Of a stretch of 64,000 nucleotides of DNA, positions 51,943-60,934 are shown piece after piece; positions within the stretch are counted from its first letter, which is position 1; each line of letters opens with the position of its first letter. The notes below the pieces were generated by a model. It was given only the letters and a program-made list of their open reading frames with translations, was not told the origin of the DNA and searched no databases. The DNA is from Burkholderiaceae bacterium. GTDB lineage: Bacteria > Pseudomonadota > Gammaproteobacteria > Burkholderiales > Burkholderiaceae_D. A program made the position numbers and the translations under genes. The stretch is taken from NCBI GenBank assembly GCA_030157545.1, contig JAOAUN010000025.1:1-64000 (forward strand), in the 5' to 3' direction.

Positions 51943-52912
51943 ATGTTGAGCACACAACTCTCCGCATTGCTATCCAGACCGGCGCTAAGCTTGCCCAAGG
52001 TGGCGATTTTTCTTTGCACATACAACGGTCAGTACTATTTGGCCGATCAGCTGAACTCCATAAAAAATCAAACGCATAAAAACTGGGAAGTATGGGCTTC
52101 GGATGATGGTTCACAAGACGATACTTTTGAAATTCTTCACGCTTACAAATCGGATTGGAGCCAAGCCAGACTAAGTATCCTATCCGGTCCGCGACAAGGC
52201 TTCGCTGCCAATTTTTTGGCATTGACTTGCAATTCCAATATTGGCGCTGATTATTACGCTTACGCAGACCAGGACGACATCTGGGAAACCGACAAGCTGC
52301 AGCGTGCCATTGATTCGTTAAGCACTATCCCGTCCCACATACCCGCCTTGTATTGCTCCCGCACGCGTCTGGTTGACGCCAACAACAGGGAAATTGGTTT
52401 GTCCCCCCATTTCAAAAAACCACCCGGTTTTGCAAACGCATTAATGCAAAACATGGGGGGGCGGTAACACCATGGTCTTTAACAATGCCGCCCGGGAATT
52501 GTTGTGTGAAGCAGGCGCAAATATTGATGTCGTCACCTATGACTGGTGGGGCTATATCGCCATTAGCGCTTGCGGCGGCAAAGTGCTTTATGACGACTAC
52601 CCGTCCTTGCGCTACCGCCAGCATGCCAACAATCTGGTCGGCATGAACACGAGCTGGAGCGCACGTTTTGCACGGGTACGTTTGGCGTGGCTAGGGCAAT
52701 TCAGAATCTGGAATGACAAAAACATAGAGGCACTACAGCGCTTGCAGACAAGACTGACGCCAGAAAACAGAAAAATTCTAGATCAGTTTTGCAGCGCAAG
52801 ACAGCGCTGGCTGATTCCGCGCTTAATCGGATTTAAACGCGCAGGTATTTACCGTCAAACCCTGATGGGAAATCTGGGATTAATTTTTTTTATGTTGCTG
52901 AATAAAATTTAA
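51943..52912 (+). pseudogene. GT2 family glycosyltransferase, interrupted in a G tract
   Basis: The first part (start probably ATG 51943; a TTG at 51892 also fits) has the GT-A signature VAIFLCTYNGQYYLADQL, then WASDDGSQDDT and YYAYADQDDIWE. It runs to NMGGR and a stop at 52467. The second part, MVFNNAARELLCEAG to FFMLLNKI (ends 52912), carries YDWWGYIAI and YRQHANNLVG, typical of rhamnosyl-type GT2 enzymes. At 52455-52461 there are seven G; six would read MGGGNTMVFNN and join the halves. It is a slippage site or a sequencing error. Without the break the protein would be about 322 residues. The next gene starts 2 bases after its stop. Confidence 0.85.
52455..52461 (+). repeat. Seven-G tract at the glycosyltransferase frameshift
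   Basis: A run of seven G lies exactly where the two halves of the glycosyltransferase change frame. Loss of one G restores the full reading frame. Such homopolymers can switch surface-glycan genes by slipped-strand mispairing, but seven bases is short for this. Confidence 0.8.
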
Positions 52913-52914
52913 AT

Positions 52915-54819
52915 ATGAAATATCAGGCAAAAATTGTCCTCGAAAATAAAAACAATTCACACACCTTAGCTTTTGACAGAATTCAGCAAATTTCGAACGG
53001 TCGTAAATTAGACATTCTGGAAGTGGGCTGCTCGACGGGATATTTTGGCGAAGCACTCATAGCGCACAAGCATCAGGTATGGGGTGTCGAACCTAATGCC
53101 ATCGCTGCAGAACAAGCCAGAAAATTATTAGCCTACGTACACACAGGCTACATTGAAGATTTTTTTGAAAACCACAACCATGCCAGATTTGATGTCATCG
53201 TATTTGGCGATGTCCTTGAACATTTGGTCGATCCGGCACAAGTACTGGCAAACTGTAAAAACCATTTGAAATCCGATGGGAGAGTCGTTGCTTCAATACC
53301 AAACGTCGCTCACATAGCGATTCGTGCAATGCTTTTGGAAGGACGCTGGGACTATTCAGATCTGGGCATCTTGGACCGCACGCATTTAAAGTTTTTTACC
53401 TGTACGAGCCTGATTAAATTGTTCGCCGATGCAGGCTATGAAGTGAAGAGCATCGATCCAGTCAGGATATCCGCCGAGCAGGTTGACGAACTCTGCAAGC
53501 TCAATCTTTCAAGAGAAAGCATCGCCACTGCAGCAAGGTTTGCAAAAGACACGCATGGCTATGATTTTCAATATGTGGTAACTGCAAAACCTGCCGCAGC
53601 AGACATTTATAACGCTGCAGAAAATACAGAAAACCCCGGCGTGGAAGGACTGCGAATCGTTTGCCTGGTTCATGCTGCAGAGTCTTCCCTGGTAGACATC
53701 CGACTCCGCAATCCATTAAACCGGTGGACCACGCAGCAAGGTGGAAGTGTCAGGATTGTCAGCATCTTCGAGCACACGATGCACGACCTTGACTGGGGTG
53801 ATGTTTTCATCTTCCAAAGAGATAGTAGCGAATATGCGATTTCCGTAATCAGGCAACTAAAAGCCGCAGGAAAAAAAGTAGTGTTCGAAATAGATGATCT
53901 TCTATTAAAGTTGCCGCCCTTTTTAGCTCACCATCAGCCTGCAATCAAGAAAAATGGACAATTCATTATTGCCGCCTTGAGAGCAGCCGATGCCGTTTCT
54001 GTTTCAACGCCTGAGCTGGCTGAGCAGATTGCAAGTTACAACAAAAAAATAGTTATCACACCTAACTACTCAGAATCACTGGCAGTAACATCAAGGCAGT
54101 TTGATGCCAAACCTGAAAAAATTAAGTTGATCGTTGCTTCTTCAGACAAAGTGCTGATTGAATTTATCGTAGAACCTTTACGACAGATTCAAGAAGAATT
54201 TGGCACCGAAATCATTGGCATTGGACCACCATCAAAAACCCTGACCGACTGTGGAATCAGCACACGGCATGTAGAAAATATGCCGCACAAGGAATTCAAA
54301 GCCTTCTTGGCTTCGCTCGACAACACAATTGGCATCATTCCGCTGGACGCCTCGCTCTTCAGTTCCTGCAAAAGTGCCGTCAAATACTTTGACTACGCAA
54401 CGGCTGGAATTCCAGTCATCTGCTCCAACGTCTTGCCATATAAGGCACATCTCCAAAGTGAAGTGACGGGCATCCTCGCAGAGAACACAACGCAGGACTG
54501 GTATCAGGCCATTAAAAAACTGATCTTAAGCACAGAAAGGAGGAGCGTGATCGCTGCCAATGCAAAGCATTATGTTCAGCAAAACTGCAATCTGGACGCA
54601 AGCGCCGGTGCCTGGCAAGAGTTGATTGAAAGCTTGAGTGTGGACATTGAAAAACGACATTTAAAAAAAATTAGTCCGCTTTCAAATCGCTGGCAATTTT
54701 TAAAGTCAGTCAAATGGGTTGCCCGGCATCTTTTTCGATTTGCCTCCTACGTCAAAGCCTACTCGACATACAAAAATCACGGGCTGTCAGGTTTGGTACG
54801 ACGTCTTAAGCGTGTCTAG
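52915..54819 (+). CDS. Fused methyltransferase-glycosyltransferase
   Basis: 634 residues. Residues about 1-220 are a class I SAM-dependent methyltransferase: LDILEVGCSTGYFGEAL (motif I), then FDVIVFGDVLEHLVDP and SIPNVAHIAIRAMLLEGRWD. After a linker, residues about 245-580 look like a GT-B glycosyltransferase: FEIDDLLLKL, VSTPELAEQI, ITPNYSES and SAVKYFDYATAGIPVICSNV, the last a common nucleotide-sugar binding region. Both activities in one chain suggest it extends and methylates a surface glycan, perhaps a chain cap. It starts 2 bases after the glycosyltransferase stop and is in one operon with the export genes. Confidence 0.85.
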   Translation: MKYQAKIVLENKNNSHTLAFDRIQQISNGRKLDILEVGCSTGYFGEALIAHKHQVWGVEPNAIAAEQARKLLAYVHTGYIEDFFENHNHARFDVIVFGDVLEHLVDPAQVLANCKNHLKSDGRVVASIPNVAHIAIRAMLLEGRWDYSDLGILDRTHLKFFTCTSLIKLFADAGYEVKSIDPVRISAEQVDELCKLNLSRESIATAARFAKDTHGYDFQYVVTAKPAAADIYNAAENTENPGVEGLRIVCLVHAAESSLVDIRLRNPLNRWTTQQGGSVRIVSIFEHTMHDLDWGDVFIFQRDSSEYAISVIRQLKAAGKKVVFEIDDLLLKLPPFLAHHQPAIKKNGQFIIAALRAADAVSVSTPELAEQIASYNKKIVITPNYSESLAVTSRQFDAKPEKIKLIVASSDKVLIEFIVEPLRQIQEEFGTEIIGIGPPSKTLTDCGISTRHVENMPHKEFKAFLASLDNTIGIIPLDASLFSSCKSAVKYFDYATAGIPVICSNVLPYKAHLQSEVTGILAENTTQDWYQAIKKLILSTERRSVIAANAKHYVQQNCNLDASAGAWQELIESLSVDIEKRHLKKISPLSNRWQFLKSVKWVARHLFRFASYVKAYSTYKNHGLSGLVRRLKRV

Positions 54820-54848
54820 CTTCAAATTTAAAACAAGGAGATACAACT

Positions 54849-55448
54849 TTGCACCAAAGTTCAATGGATAAGATGACTGCATTCCGTGACCAGTATCTAT
54901 CCTCAAAGATTGGCAAAACCTTGCAGATATTTGATCTGGGTAGCCAGGATGTCAACGGCAGCTATCGTTCTTTGTTTGAAGATAGTGCTTGGCAATACGT
55001 AGGCCTTGATATGGAGGCAGGAAAAAACGTGGACCTGTTATTGCGTACGCCTTATGCATGGAAAGAAGTAAAAAGAAATTCCGCCGACGTTGTTATCTCC
55101 GGGCAGGCCTTCGAGCACATCGAATACGTCTGGATAACCATGCTGGAAATCGCCCGTATTCTAAAGCCCGGTGGCCTTTGCTGCATACTCGCCCCGTCTT
55201 CAGGGCCAGAGCATCGCTTCCCTATGGACTGTTGGCGCTTTTATCCGGATGGCATGAACGCTCTGACTCAATTTGCGCAGCTAGAAGTGATTACCTCGCA
55301 CACGCAGTGGGCACATCATGGCTACAACGATGGCAGCGATGACTGGCATGATTCCATGCTCGTCTGTCGCAAGCCTGATCTTGGACTCTGGCGAAATGCA
55401 AAATGTGATTTGAAGCGCTGGCTTCAACATAGGGCAAATACTTTGTGA
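54849..55448 (+). CDS. Class I SAM-dependent methyltransferase
   Basis: 199 residues from TTG 54849 with AAGGAG upstream at a suitable distance. Motif I LQIFDLGSQDVNGSYRSLF, the acidic binding step VGLDMEAGKNVD and the late motif SGQAFEHIEYVW, IARILKPGGLCCIL place it in the Methyltransf_11-like group. The HRFPMDCWRFYPDGM segment is typical of a subgroup found in polysaccharide clusters. It is likely the last gene of the surface-glycan operon. Confidence 0.85.
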   Translation: MHQSSMDKMTAFRDQYLSSKIGKTLQIFDLGSQDVNGSYRSLFEDSAWQYVGLDMEAGKNVDLLLRTPYAWKEVKRNSADVVISGQAFEHIEYVWITMLEIARILKPGGLCCILAPSSGPEHRFPMDCWRFYPDGMNALTQFAQLEVITSHTQWAHHGYNDGSDDWHDSMLVCRKPDLGLWRNAKCDLKRWLQHRANTL

Positions 55449-55841
55449 ATATTTTTTTCTATGAGTTTCAATACCAGTACGGTTAGCTTTTACTATGGGC
55501 GCGGGCACATTGTCGGGGTTGGTGTTACCGATTTGGGTGGGGCGGCGCCTGGTACTTGGCTTGTACTTGGCTTCGGCCAGATTAGCTGGTTCGGGCTTGG
55601 CAATCGGCAATCAGATTATCAGAATGGCGATGCGATGCAGCGACTGTGGGGCGGAATAATAAGCATAAAACCCTGACTGCAAGCCACTAACCCCGTCCCG
55701 TCCAAGCTGCTTAATCACTCACGAACCCCCGCTTATAAATATCTGAATTGTCCCCGTTGCACCGATCCGGCACACTCTGCCCAAGATTGAAAGAGCGTTT
55801 TACCCGACGCTTTCTAGCACAACAAGCAACAGGACAAACAG
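55449..55841. other. Intergenic region without recognisable gene
   Basis: 393 bases between the methyltransferase and the acyl-CoA dehydrogenase genes. Short ORFs here are low-complexity (Gly/Trp-rich when read forward) and have no support. A small direct duplication, TACTTGGCTT at 55553 and 55564, is visible. The promoter of the acyl-CoA dehydrogenase gene should lie at its right end. Confidence 0.4.
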
Positions 55842-57002
55842 ATGCACACTCCCACCGATGCCCATCAGGACATACGCGACGCTGTTCGCGACCTGTGCGC
55901 GCAATTCCCCGCTGACTATTTCCGCAAGGTTGATGACGAGCGCGGCTATCCCGAAGCCTTCGTCAATGCGCTGACTGAAGCCGGCTGGCTGGCGGCACTT
56001 ATTCCGCAAGAATACGGCGGCTCCGGCTTGGGTTTGGTTGAAGCGTCCGTCATCATGGAAGAGATCAACCGTTGCGGTGGTAACTCCGGCGCTTGCCATG
56101 GGCAGATGTACAACATGGGCACTTTGCTGCGCCATGGCTCGGTCGAGCAAAAGAATTACTACCTGCCCAAAATCGCCAAGGGTGAGCTGCGCCTGCAATC
56201 GATGGGCGTGACCGAACCTACTACCGGTACCGACACCACCAAGATCAAGACCACGGCGGTGAAGCAAGGCGACCGCTACATCATCAATGGCCAGAAAGTC
56301 TGGATCTCGCGAGTTCAGCATTCCGACCTGATGATTCTGCTGGCACGCACTACGCCGCTGGCGGAGGTCACCAAAAAATCTGAAGGCATGTCGATTTTTA
56401 TCGTCGACTTGCGCGACGCAATCGGCAACGGCATGACCGTGCAGCCGATTCGCAATATGGTCAACCACGAGACCAACGAACTCTTCTTTGAAAATCTGTC
56501 CATCCCAGCCGAGAACCTGATCGGTGAAGAAGGCAAGGGCTTCAAATATATTCTCGATGGTTTGAATGCCGAGCGCGCACTGATCGCAGCCGAATGTATC
56601 GGTGACGGTTACTGGTTCATCGACAAGGTCACCAAATATGTGAACGAACGCATTGTCTTCGGACGTCCTATCGGGCAGAACCAGGGCGTGCAATTCCCGA
56701 TTGCCAAAGCCTATGTGAATCTGGAGGCAGCGAACCTGATGCGCTACAAAGCCTGCGAACTGTTTGACGCCGGACTGCCGTGCGGTGCGGAAGCGAACAT
56801 GGCCAAGATGCTGGCGGCCGATGCGTCATGGGAAGCAGCCAATGCCTGCCTTCAATACCACGGCGGTTTTGGTTTTGCCTCTGAATATGATGTCGAGCGC
56901 AAGTTCCGCGAGACCCGTTTATATCAAGTTGCGCCGATCTCGACCAATCTGATTCTGTCTTACGTGGCCGAGCATGTGCTTGGTATGCCGCGTTCATTTT
57001 AG
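55842..57002 (+). CDS. Acyl-CoA dehydrogenase
   Basis: 386 residues, normal length. The sequence MGVTEPTTGTDTTKIKTTAV, then YIINGQKVWISRVQHSDLMI, matches the FAD/substrate-binding middle domain. The C-terminal helical domain contains YVNERIVFGRPIGQNQGVQF and YHGGFGFASEYDVERKFRET. It oxidises an acyl-CoA to the enoyl-CoA, passing electrons to ETF. The MmgE/PrpD gene follows after 9 bases and a branched-chain-type transporter lies further on, which suggests breakdown of an imported short or branched organic acid. The substrate is not readable from sequence. Confidence 0.93.
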   Translation: MHTPTDAHQDIRDAVRDLCAQFPADYFRKVDDERGYPEAFVNALTEAGWLAALIPQEYGGSGLGLVEASVIMEEINRCGGNSGACHGQMYNMGTLLRHGSVEQKNYYLPKIAKGELRLQSMGVTEPTTGTDTTKIKTTAVKQGDRYIINGQKVWISRVQHSDLMILLARTTPLAEVTKKSEGMSIFIVDLRDAIGNGMTVQPIRNMVNHETNELFFENLSIPAENLIGEEGKGFKYILDGLNAERALIAAECIGDGYWFIDKVTKYVNERIVFGRPIGQNQGVQFPIAKAYVNLEAANLMRYKACELFDAGLPCGAEANMAKMLAADASWEAANACLQYHGGFGFASEYDVERKFRETRLYQVAPISTNLILSYVAEHVLGMPRSF

Positions 57003-57011
57003 GAGACAGCC

Positions 57012-58376
57012 ATGAACCAGGTACTTGAACCCGGCGCGCAGCTCGCGCATTTTGCGGCCAGTTTGCAGTTTGACGAGATCCCCGAATCTGTCGTGCGCCG
57101 TGCAGAAGATTTGCTGCTGGACTGGGTAGGTTCGGCATTGGCCGGCAAGGTCGGCAAGCCGGTGCAGATGATTGAAGCATTTGCTAAACAGATGGGTCCG
57201 CAAGAGGGCAGTGCGGAAGTACTGATTTCGCGCCGTCGCACTTCGCCCCTTTTTGCCGCCATGGTCAATGGCGCGTCTTCACATTATGCCGAGCAGGACG
57301 ACGTGCATAATGGCTCGGTGTTTCATCCTGCCGCAGTTGTCTTTCCTGCGGTGCTGGCCATGGCCCAAGACCGTGGCAGCAGTGGACGCGAACTGATTAC
57401 TGCCGCTGTTGCCGGTTACGAAGCCGGCATTCGTATTGGTGAATTTCTGGGCCGCGAGCATTACAAGATTTTTCACACAACCGGCACTGTTGGCACCGTT
57501 GCGGCGGCCATTGCCGTTGGCCGCCTGATCAATCTGTCCCCGGAAAAAATGCTGCACGCAATGGGCTCGGCCGGCACGCAAGCTGCCGGCCTCTGGGAAT
57601 TCCTGCGGGACGCCGCCGACTCCAAGCAACTGCACACCGCCAAGGCCGCCTCGGATGGCTTGATGGCAGCCTGTCTGGCAGAGCAGGGGTTTACCGGCGC
57701 CAAGCGCATTCTTGAGGGTGCCAAGGGCATGGCTGCTGGCATGACTGTTCACGCCAATCCTGCCTGCTTGACAGATAAGCTGGGTCAGCGCTGGGCAACC
57801 AGTGAGACCTCGTTCAAATTTCATGCGTCGTGCCGCCATACACATCCGGCCGCAGATGCGCTCTTGCAGGTCATGACCTCGCATGATTTGAAGGCAGCCG
57901 ATATAGTCGAAGTCATCACCCATGTGCATCAGGGGGCGATCGATGTTTTGGGGCCGGTGGTCAATCCCGAAACTGTGCATCAGGCGAAATTCTCAATGGG
58001 GACGGTGCTGGGCATCATTGCGCAGCATGGCGTAGCGGGCGTGAATGAATTTGAAGCGCATTACAAAGACGCTGCTGTTGCCGACTTGCGGGTGCGCGTC
58101 AAGATGGCGCTGGACGCTGAAGTTGATGGTGCTTATCCGGCGCGCTGGATAGGCAAAGTCACTGTGCATACGCGTGACGGTCGTGTGCTGCATGGCCGCG
58201 TGGATGAGCCTAAGGGTGATCCCGGCAATACGCTCAGCCGGCCCGAGTTGGAATACAAGGCGCTGGCGCTGGCCAAGTTTGGCGGGGCGGCCACAGAGGC
58301 CGAGATGCAAGAATTGTTCAAGCAGGTCTGGGATATAACTGCGTTGGGACGAGTTGGGCAATTGCTGCGGGCCTAA
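57012..58376 (+). CDS. MmgE/PrpD family protein
   Basis: 454 residues, normal length. LLLDWVGSALAGKVGKPVQM, NGASSHYAEQDDVHNGSVFH and ALGREHYKIFHTTG-like segments (here FLGREHYKIFHTTGTVGT) are the family hallmarks, with FHASCRHTHPAADALLQ later. Members include 2-methylcitrate dehydratase and cis-aconitate decarboxylase. Here it is paired with an acyl-CoA dehydrogenase and no methylcitrate-cycle genes are near, so a different hydratase or decarboxylase step is likely. Confidence 0.9.
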   Translation: MNQVLEPGAQLAHFAASLQFDEIPESVVRRAEDLLLDWVGSALAGKVGKPVQMIEAFAKQMGPQEGSAEVLISRRRTSPLFAAMVNGASSHYAEQDDVHNGSVFHPAAVVFPAVLAMAQDRGSSGRELITAAVAGYEAGIRIGEFLGREHYKIFHTTGTVGTVAAAIAVGRLINLSPEKMLHAMGSAGTQAAGLWEFLRDAADSKQLHTAKAASDGLMAACLAEQGFTGAKRILEGAKGMAAGMTVHANPACLTDKLGQRWATSETSFKFHASCRHTHPAADALLQVMTSHDLKAADIVEVITHVHQGAIDVLGPVVNPETVHQAKFSMGTVLGIIAQHGVAGVNEFEAHYKDAAVADLRVRVKMALDAEVDGAYPARWIGKVTVHTRDGRVLHGRVDEPKGDPGNTLSRPELEYKALALAKFGGAATEAEMQELFKQVWDITALGRVGQLLRA

Positions 58377-58490
58377 TGACGCGGGGTCCTGGCGTTCGCT
58401 GAAACAACGGAAGATAGACAATCGTCGTTACGATTTTTTACCGGGACGACAGTAGATAAACGTCGCTCCAGCTAACGCTGGAAGCTCGTG
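58377..58490. repeat. Degenerate remnants of intergenic repeat
   Basis: The gap after the MmgE/PrpD gene holds GACGCGGGGTCCTGGCGTTC and, further on, CCAGCTAACGCTGG and CGTCGTTACG-type strings reminiscent of the palindromic repeat arms, strongly diverged. Confidence 0.35.
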
Positions 58491-58507
58491 TTTTTTTCTT
58501 TTCCTGA

Positions 58508-59035
58508 TTAAAGCGGAAAACGAAGTTGAGAGAATGATCGTCCCGCTAATATCGCCTTACGCTCAATTTCGGCGGCTGATGCCAGCCAGCCTTTCTCTTC
58601 CAGGAAAAGTAGAAATGCGCGCGTACTGACTTTTCTGCAATTATCCGGCAGCATAAAACTGGCTCGAGCTATTTTGTGGTCTTCAAATAAAAATACGCCG
58701 GTCTTAACCGGGTTAGTGAGTGCGAAATGACTCATTAATTCTTGTATGGCTAGTTCACCCAGACTATTTTTTCTTGCCGCGATCGCAGGATCAGCTTGCT
58801 CTTTTTGATGTTGTGCAAACACCCGCGTTTGCAAGATAGTCAATTTTTTCTTTTTTACCCATGTGCCCAGTTTCTTGCTCGTAGGTGTTTGATTGCGTGT
58901 GATTTCATGCAGAACCATATCGGCAATTTGCACTGTCCAGCCTGGTTTGAATAGCAAATCAAGTGCATCTGCATAAGCTAGCGTAATCAGCGGTCCCGCA
59001 TCCGGCAGAAAAAAAATTTCTTGATTGGCGATCAC
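58508..59035 (-). CDS. PIN-like domain toxin of a type II toxin-antitoxin pair
   Basis: 175 residues from GTG 59035. FLPDAGPLITLAYADALDLL gives the first acidic residue of a PIN-like nuclease, VLHEITRNQ the second, GELAIQELM the third and VFLFEDHKIARAS the fourth, matching the acidic cluster order of PIN RNases. The gene follows the antitoxin-like gene after a 12-base gap. VapC-type toxins cut tRNA or rRNA; the target here is unknown. It is longer than most VapC proteins (about 130-140 residues). Confidence 0.75.
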   Translation of the reverse strand: MIANQEIFFLPDAGPLITLAYADALDLLFKPGWTVQIADMVLHEITRNQTPTSKKLGTWVKKKKLTILQTRVFAQHQKEQADPAIAARKNSLGELAIQELMSHFALTNPVKTGVFLFEDHKIARASFMLPDNCRKVSTRAFLLFLEEKGWLASAAEIERKAILAGRSFSQLRFPL

Positions 59036-59047
59036 GATAGTGCCGGA

Positions 59048-59395
59048 TCAGGAAGCAAGCTCGTGCAAACTGCCCACCATCTTGCGGGTCGTTTCTTCAG
59101 ACAGGCGGGGCATTGGCAGGTGTGATTGCGCCATCAGCAAAAATAAATCTTCAGCGCTGATAATGCCCAGCAAATTCATTGCACTCTGATCGTCAATTCG
59201 CCCTAGAGAAAAATCGAGGAGAGTCTTGAAATTCTGGTTTCCGCTTGCTTCTGCTGCTTCAAAGGTTTCAACCAGATAGCGCAATTCGGTATTGAAGAGG
59301 GCATTGACTGAGGTCTCGGATTTGGCTGCAATGACTTTTGCGCGCTTGAGCAAATCCCGATCTACCGAGCCTGTGAAATTGACAGTAGGGGCCAT
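59048..59395 (-). CDS. Antitoxin with N-terminal ribbon-helix-helix-like region
   Basis: 115 residues from the ATG at 59395, preceded by AAAGGAAA; a 14-codon upstream extension is unlikely. The start VNFTGSVDRDLLKRAKVIAA, then KSETSVNALFNTELRYLVETF, has the strand-helix-helix pattern of RHH DNA-binding antitoxins. The C-terminal half (about 60-115) would cover the toxin. It is upstream of and close to the PIN-like gene, as antitoxins usually are, and should repress the pair's own promoter. Confidence 0.75.
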   Translation of the reverse strand: MAPTVNFTGSVDRDLLKRAKVIAAKSETSVNALFNTELRYLVETFEAAEASGNQNFKTLLDFSLGRIDDQSAMNLLGIISAEDLFLLMAQSHLPMPRLSEETTRKMVGSLHELAS

Positions 59396-59626
59396 GATGA
59401 TTTCCTTTTTAGGAACACATAAGTAAGTGTAGCACATAATTATGTGTTTATTGGTGCGTTATATGCTCCGACGGCTTCGGTATGAATACTCAGGTTTCGT
59501 AATTTGCAAATACTTACTTTAAAATTCGAAGCTTGCCTGAATGCACATGCTCGGTCAGACTGCATCATCTGTAAAAAAGCCATTTCCAATAAAACGGCCA
59601 TAACAAATACTTCGCTGGAGACACCC

Positions 59627-60925
59627 ATGAAGATCAAGACCCTAGCCCGCCTGCTGGCCGGTGCTCTCGCTGCTGTTTCGTTGAGCACAGCCATTGCCGA
59701 ACCAAAACCGGCTGAGCTGAAGGTGGGTATTACCACTTTCCTGTCTGGTCCTGCGTCAGTTTTCGGTGTGCCGGCCAAAGCCGCTGCCGAACTCTACATT
59801 GAGCAAATCAACGCAGCCGGCGGCATCAATGGTGTCAAGATTGTGCCGACGTTTATTGACGAAGGCGTAGGCGCCGACAAGCTGTTGTCGGAGTATCGCC
59901 GCGTGGTGCAAGAGGGCGACACGAAAGTGATGCTCGCTTCTATTTCCAGCGGCAACTGCAATATCATCGCGCCGGTGGCAGAGGACTTGAAAGTTCTTAA
60001 CATCATGTGGGACTGCGGTACCGAGAAAGTACTCGAAGATAAGCGTTATCGCTATGTGACTCGCACGCAGGCCAATGCCACCACCGAAATGGTCGCAACC
60101 GTGCTTTATCTGCTGAAAACCAAGCCCGACATCAAGTCCATCGCCGTGATGAACCAGGACTATGCGTGGGGCCGCGATTCGTGGGAGCTGTTCCGCAATA
60201 CGCTGCTGACCCTGAAGCCGGATGTAAAGATCGTCGCCGAGTTGTTCCCGAAATTTGGTGCAACCGATTACTCTACCGAGATCAGCCGCCTTCAGGCGCT
60301 GCGTCCGGAAGTCATTCTGTCGACTTCATGGGGCGGTGACCTGGACACCTTCGTGCGCCAGGCCAGCCAGCGCGGTTTGATGAAGTCGTCGTTGATGGTC
60401 TTGCCATTGGCGGAGAGCTCGCTCGAGCGCCTCGGCACGGCATTGCCGGACGGTGTGATTGTCGGTTCACGCGGCGATCACTATTTCTTGCATCCGGAAC
60501 ACAAGAACAATGCGAAGCTGAATAACTTCGTCAAGAAATTCAAGGACAAGACCGGCGCTTATCCAATTTACTCGGTCTATCACATGGTGCAAGGCCTCGA
60601 CGGTCTGGTTGCCGGCTACCAGAAAGCTATCAAGGCTAACAAGGGGCAATGGCCTAGCACCGAGCAAGTCGCCGATGCCATGCATGGCCTGGAATTCAGT
60701 GGTCTGACCAATATGGTCAAGATCCGTGAAGATGGTCAGGGCCTCGAAGACCAGCTGCTGGGTCTCACCAAAAAAACCCCAGCCTACGCTTTCCCTACGC
60801 TGGAAAAAATGTCTGTCTATCCTGCTGATCTGATCACTACGCCAGTCGGCCAGAAGTCTCCTGAATGGGTTAAGACCATCAAGCCTGAGTTGATGAATAA
60901 CTCCCGTATCAAGAACTTCAACTAA
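59627..60925 (+). CDS. Periplasmic binding protein of a branched-chain-type ABC transporter
   Basis: 432 residues from ATG 59627 (GGAG six bases upstream) with a signal peptide ending AIAEP. LKVGITTFLSGPASVFGVPA, AAELYIEQINAAGGINGVKI and MNQDYAWGRDSWELFR place it in the LivJ-like type I periplasmic binding family (Peripla_BP_6). It is the first gene of the liv-type operon. Related proteins bind amino acids, amides, or aromatic and organic acids. Substrate not readable; the adjacent acyl-CoA dehydrogenase and MmgE/PrpD genes hint at a carboxylic acid. Confidence 0.92.
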   Translation: MKIKTLARLLAGALAAVSLSTAIAEPKPAELKVGITTFLSGPASVFGVPAKAAAELYIEQINAAGGINGVKIVPTFIDEGVGADKLLSEYRRVVQEGDTKVMLASISSGNCNIIAPVAEDLKVLNIMWDCGTEKVLEDKRYRYVTRTQANATTEMVATVLYLLKTKPDIKSIAVMNQDYAWGRDSWELFRNTLLTLKPDVKIVAELFPKFGATDYSTEISRLQALRPEVILSTSWGGDLDTFVRQASQRGLMKSSLMVLPLAESSLERLGTALPDGVIVGSRGDHYFLHPEHKNNAKLNNFVKKFKDKTGAYPIYSVYHMVQGLDGLVAGYQKAIKANKGQWPSTEQVADAMHGLEFSGLTNMVKIREDGQGLEDQLLGLTKKTPAYAFPTLEKMSVYPADLITTPVGQKSPEWVKTIKPELMNNSRIKNFN

Positions 60926-60934
60926 GGTCGTCAC

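Noticed and set aside
55461..55676. 71-codon ORF after the methyltransferase
   Set aside because: Low-complexity Gly/Trp-rich product, no ribosome site and no recognisable domain.
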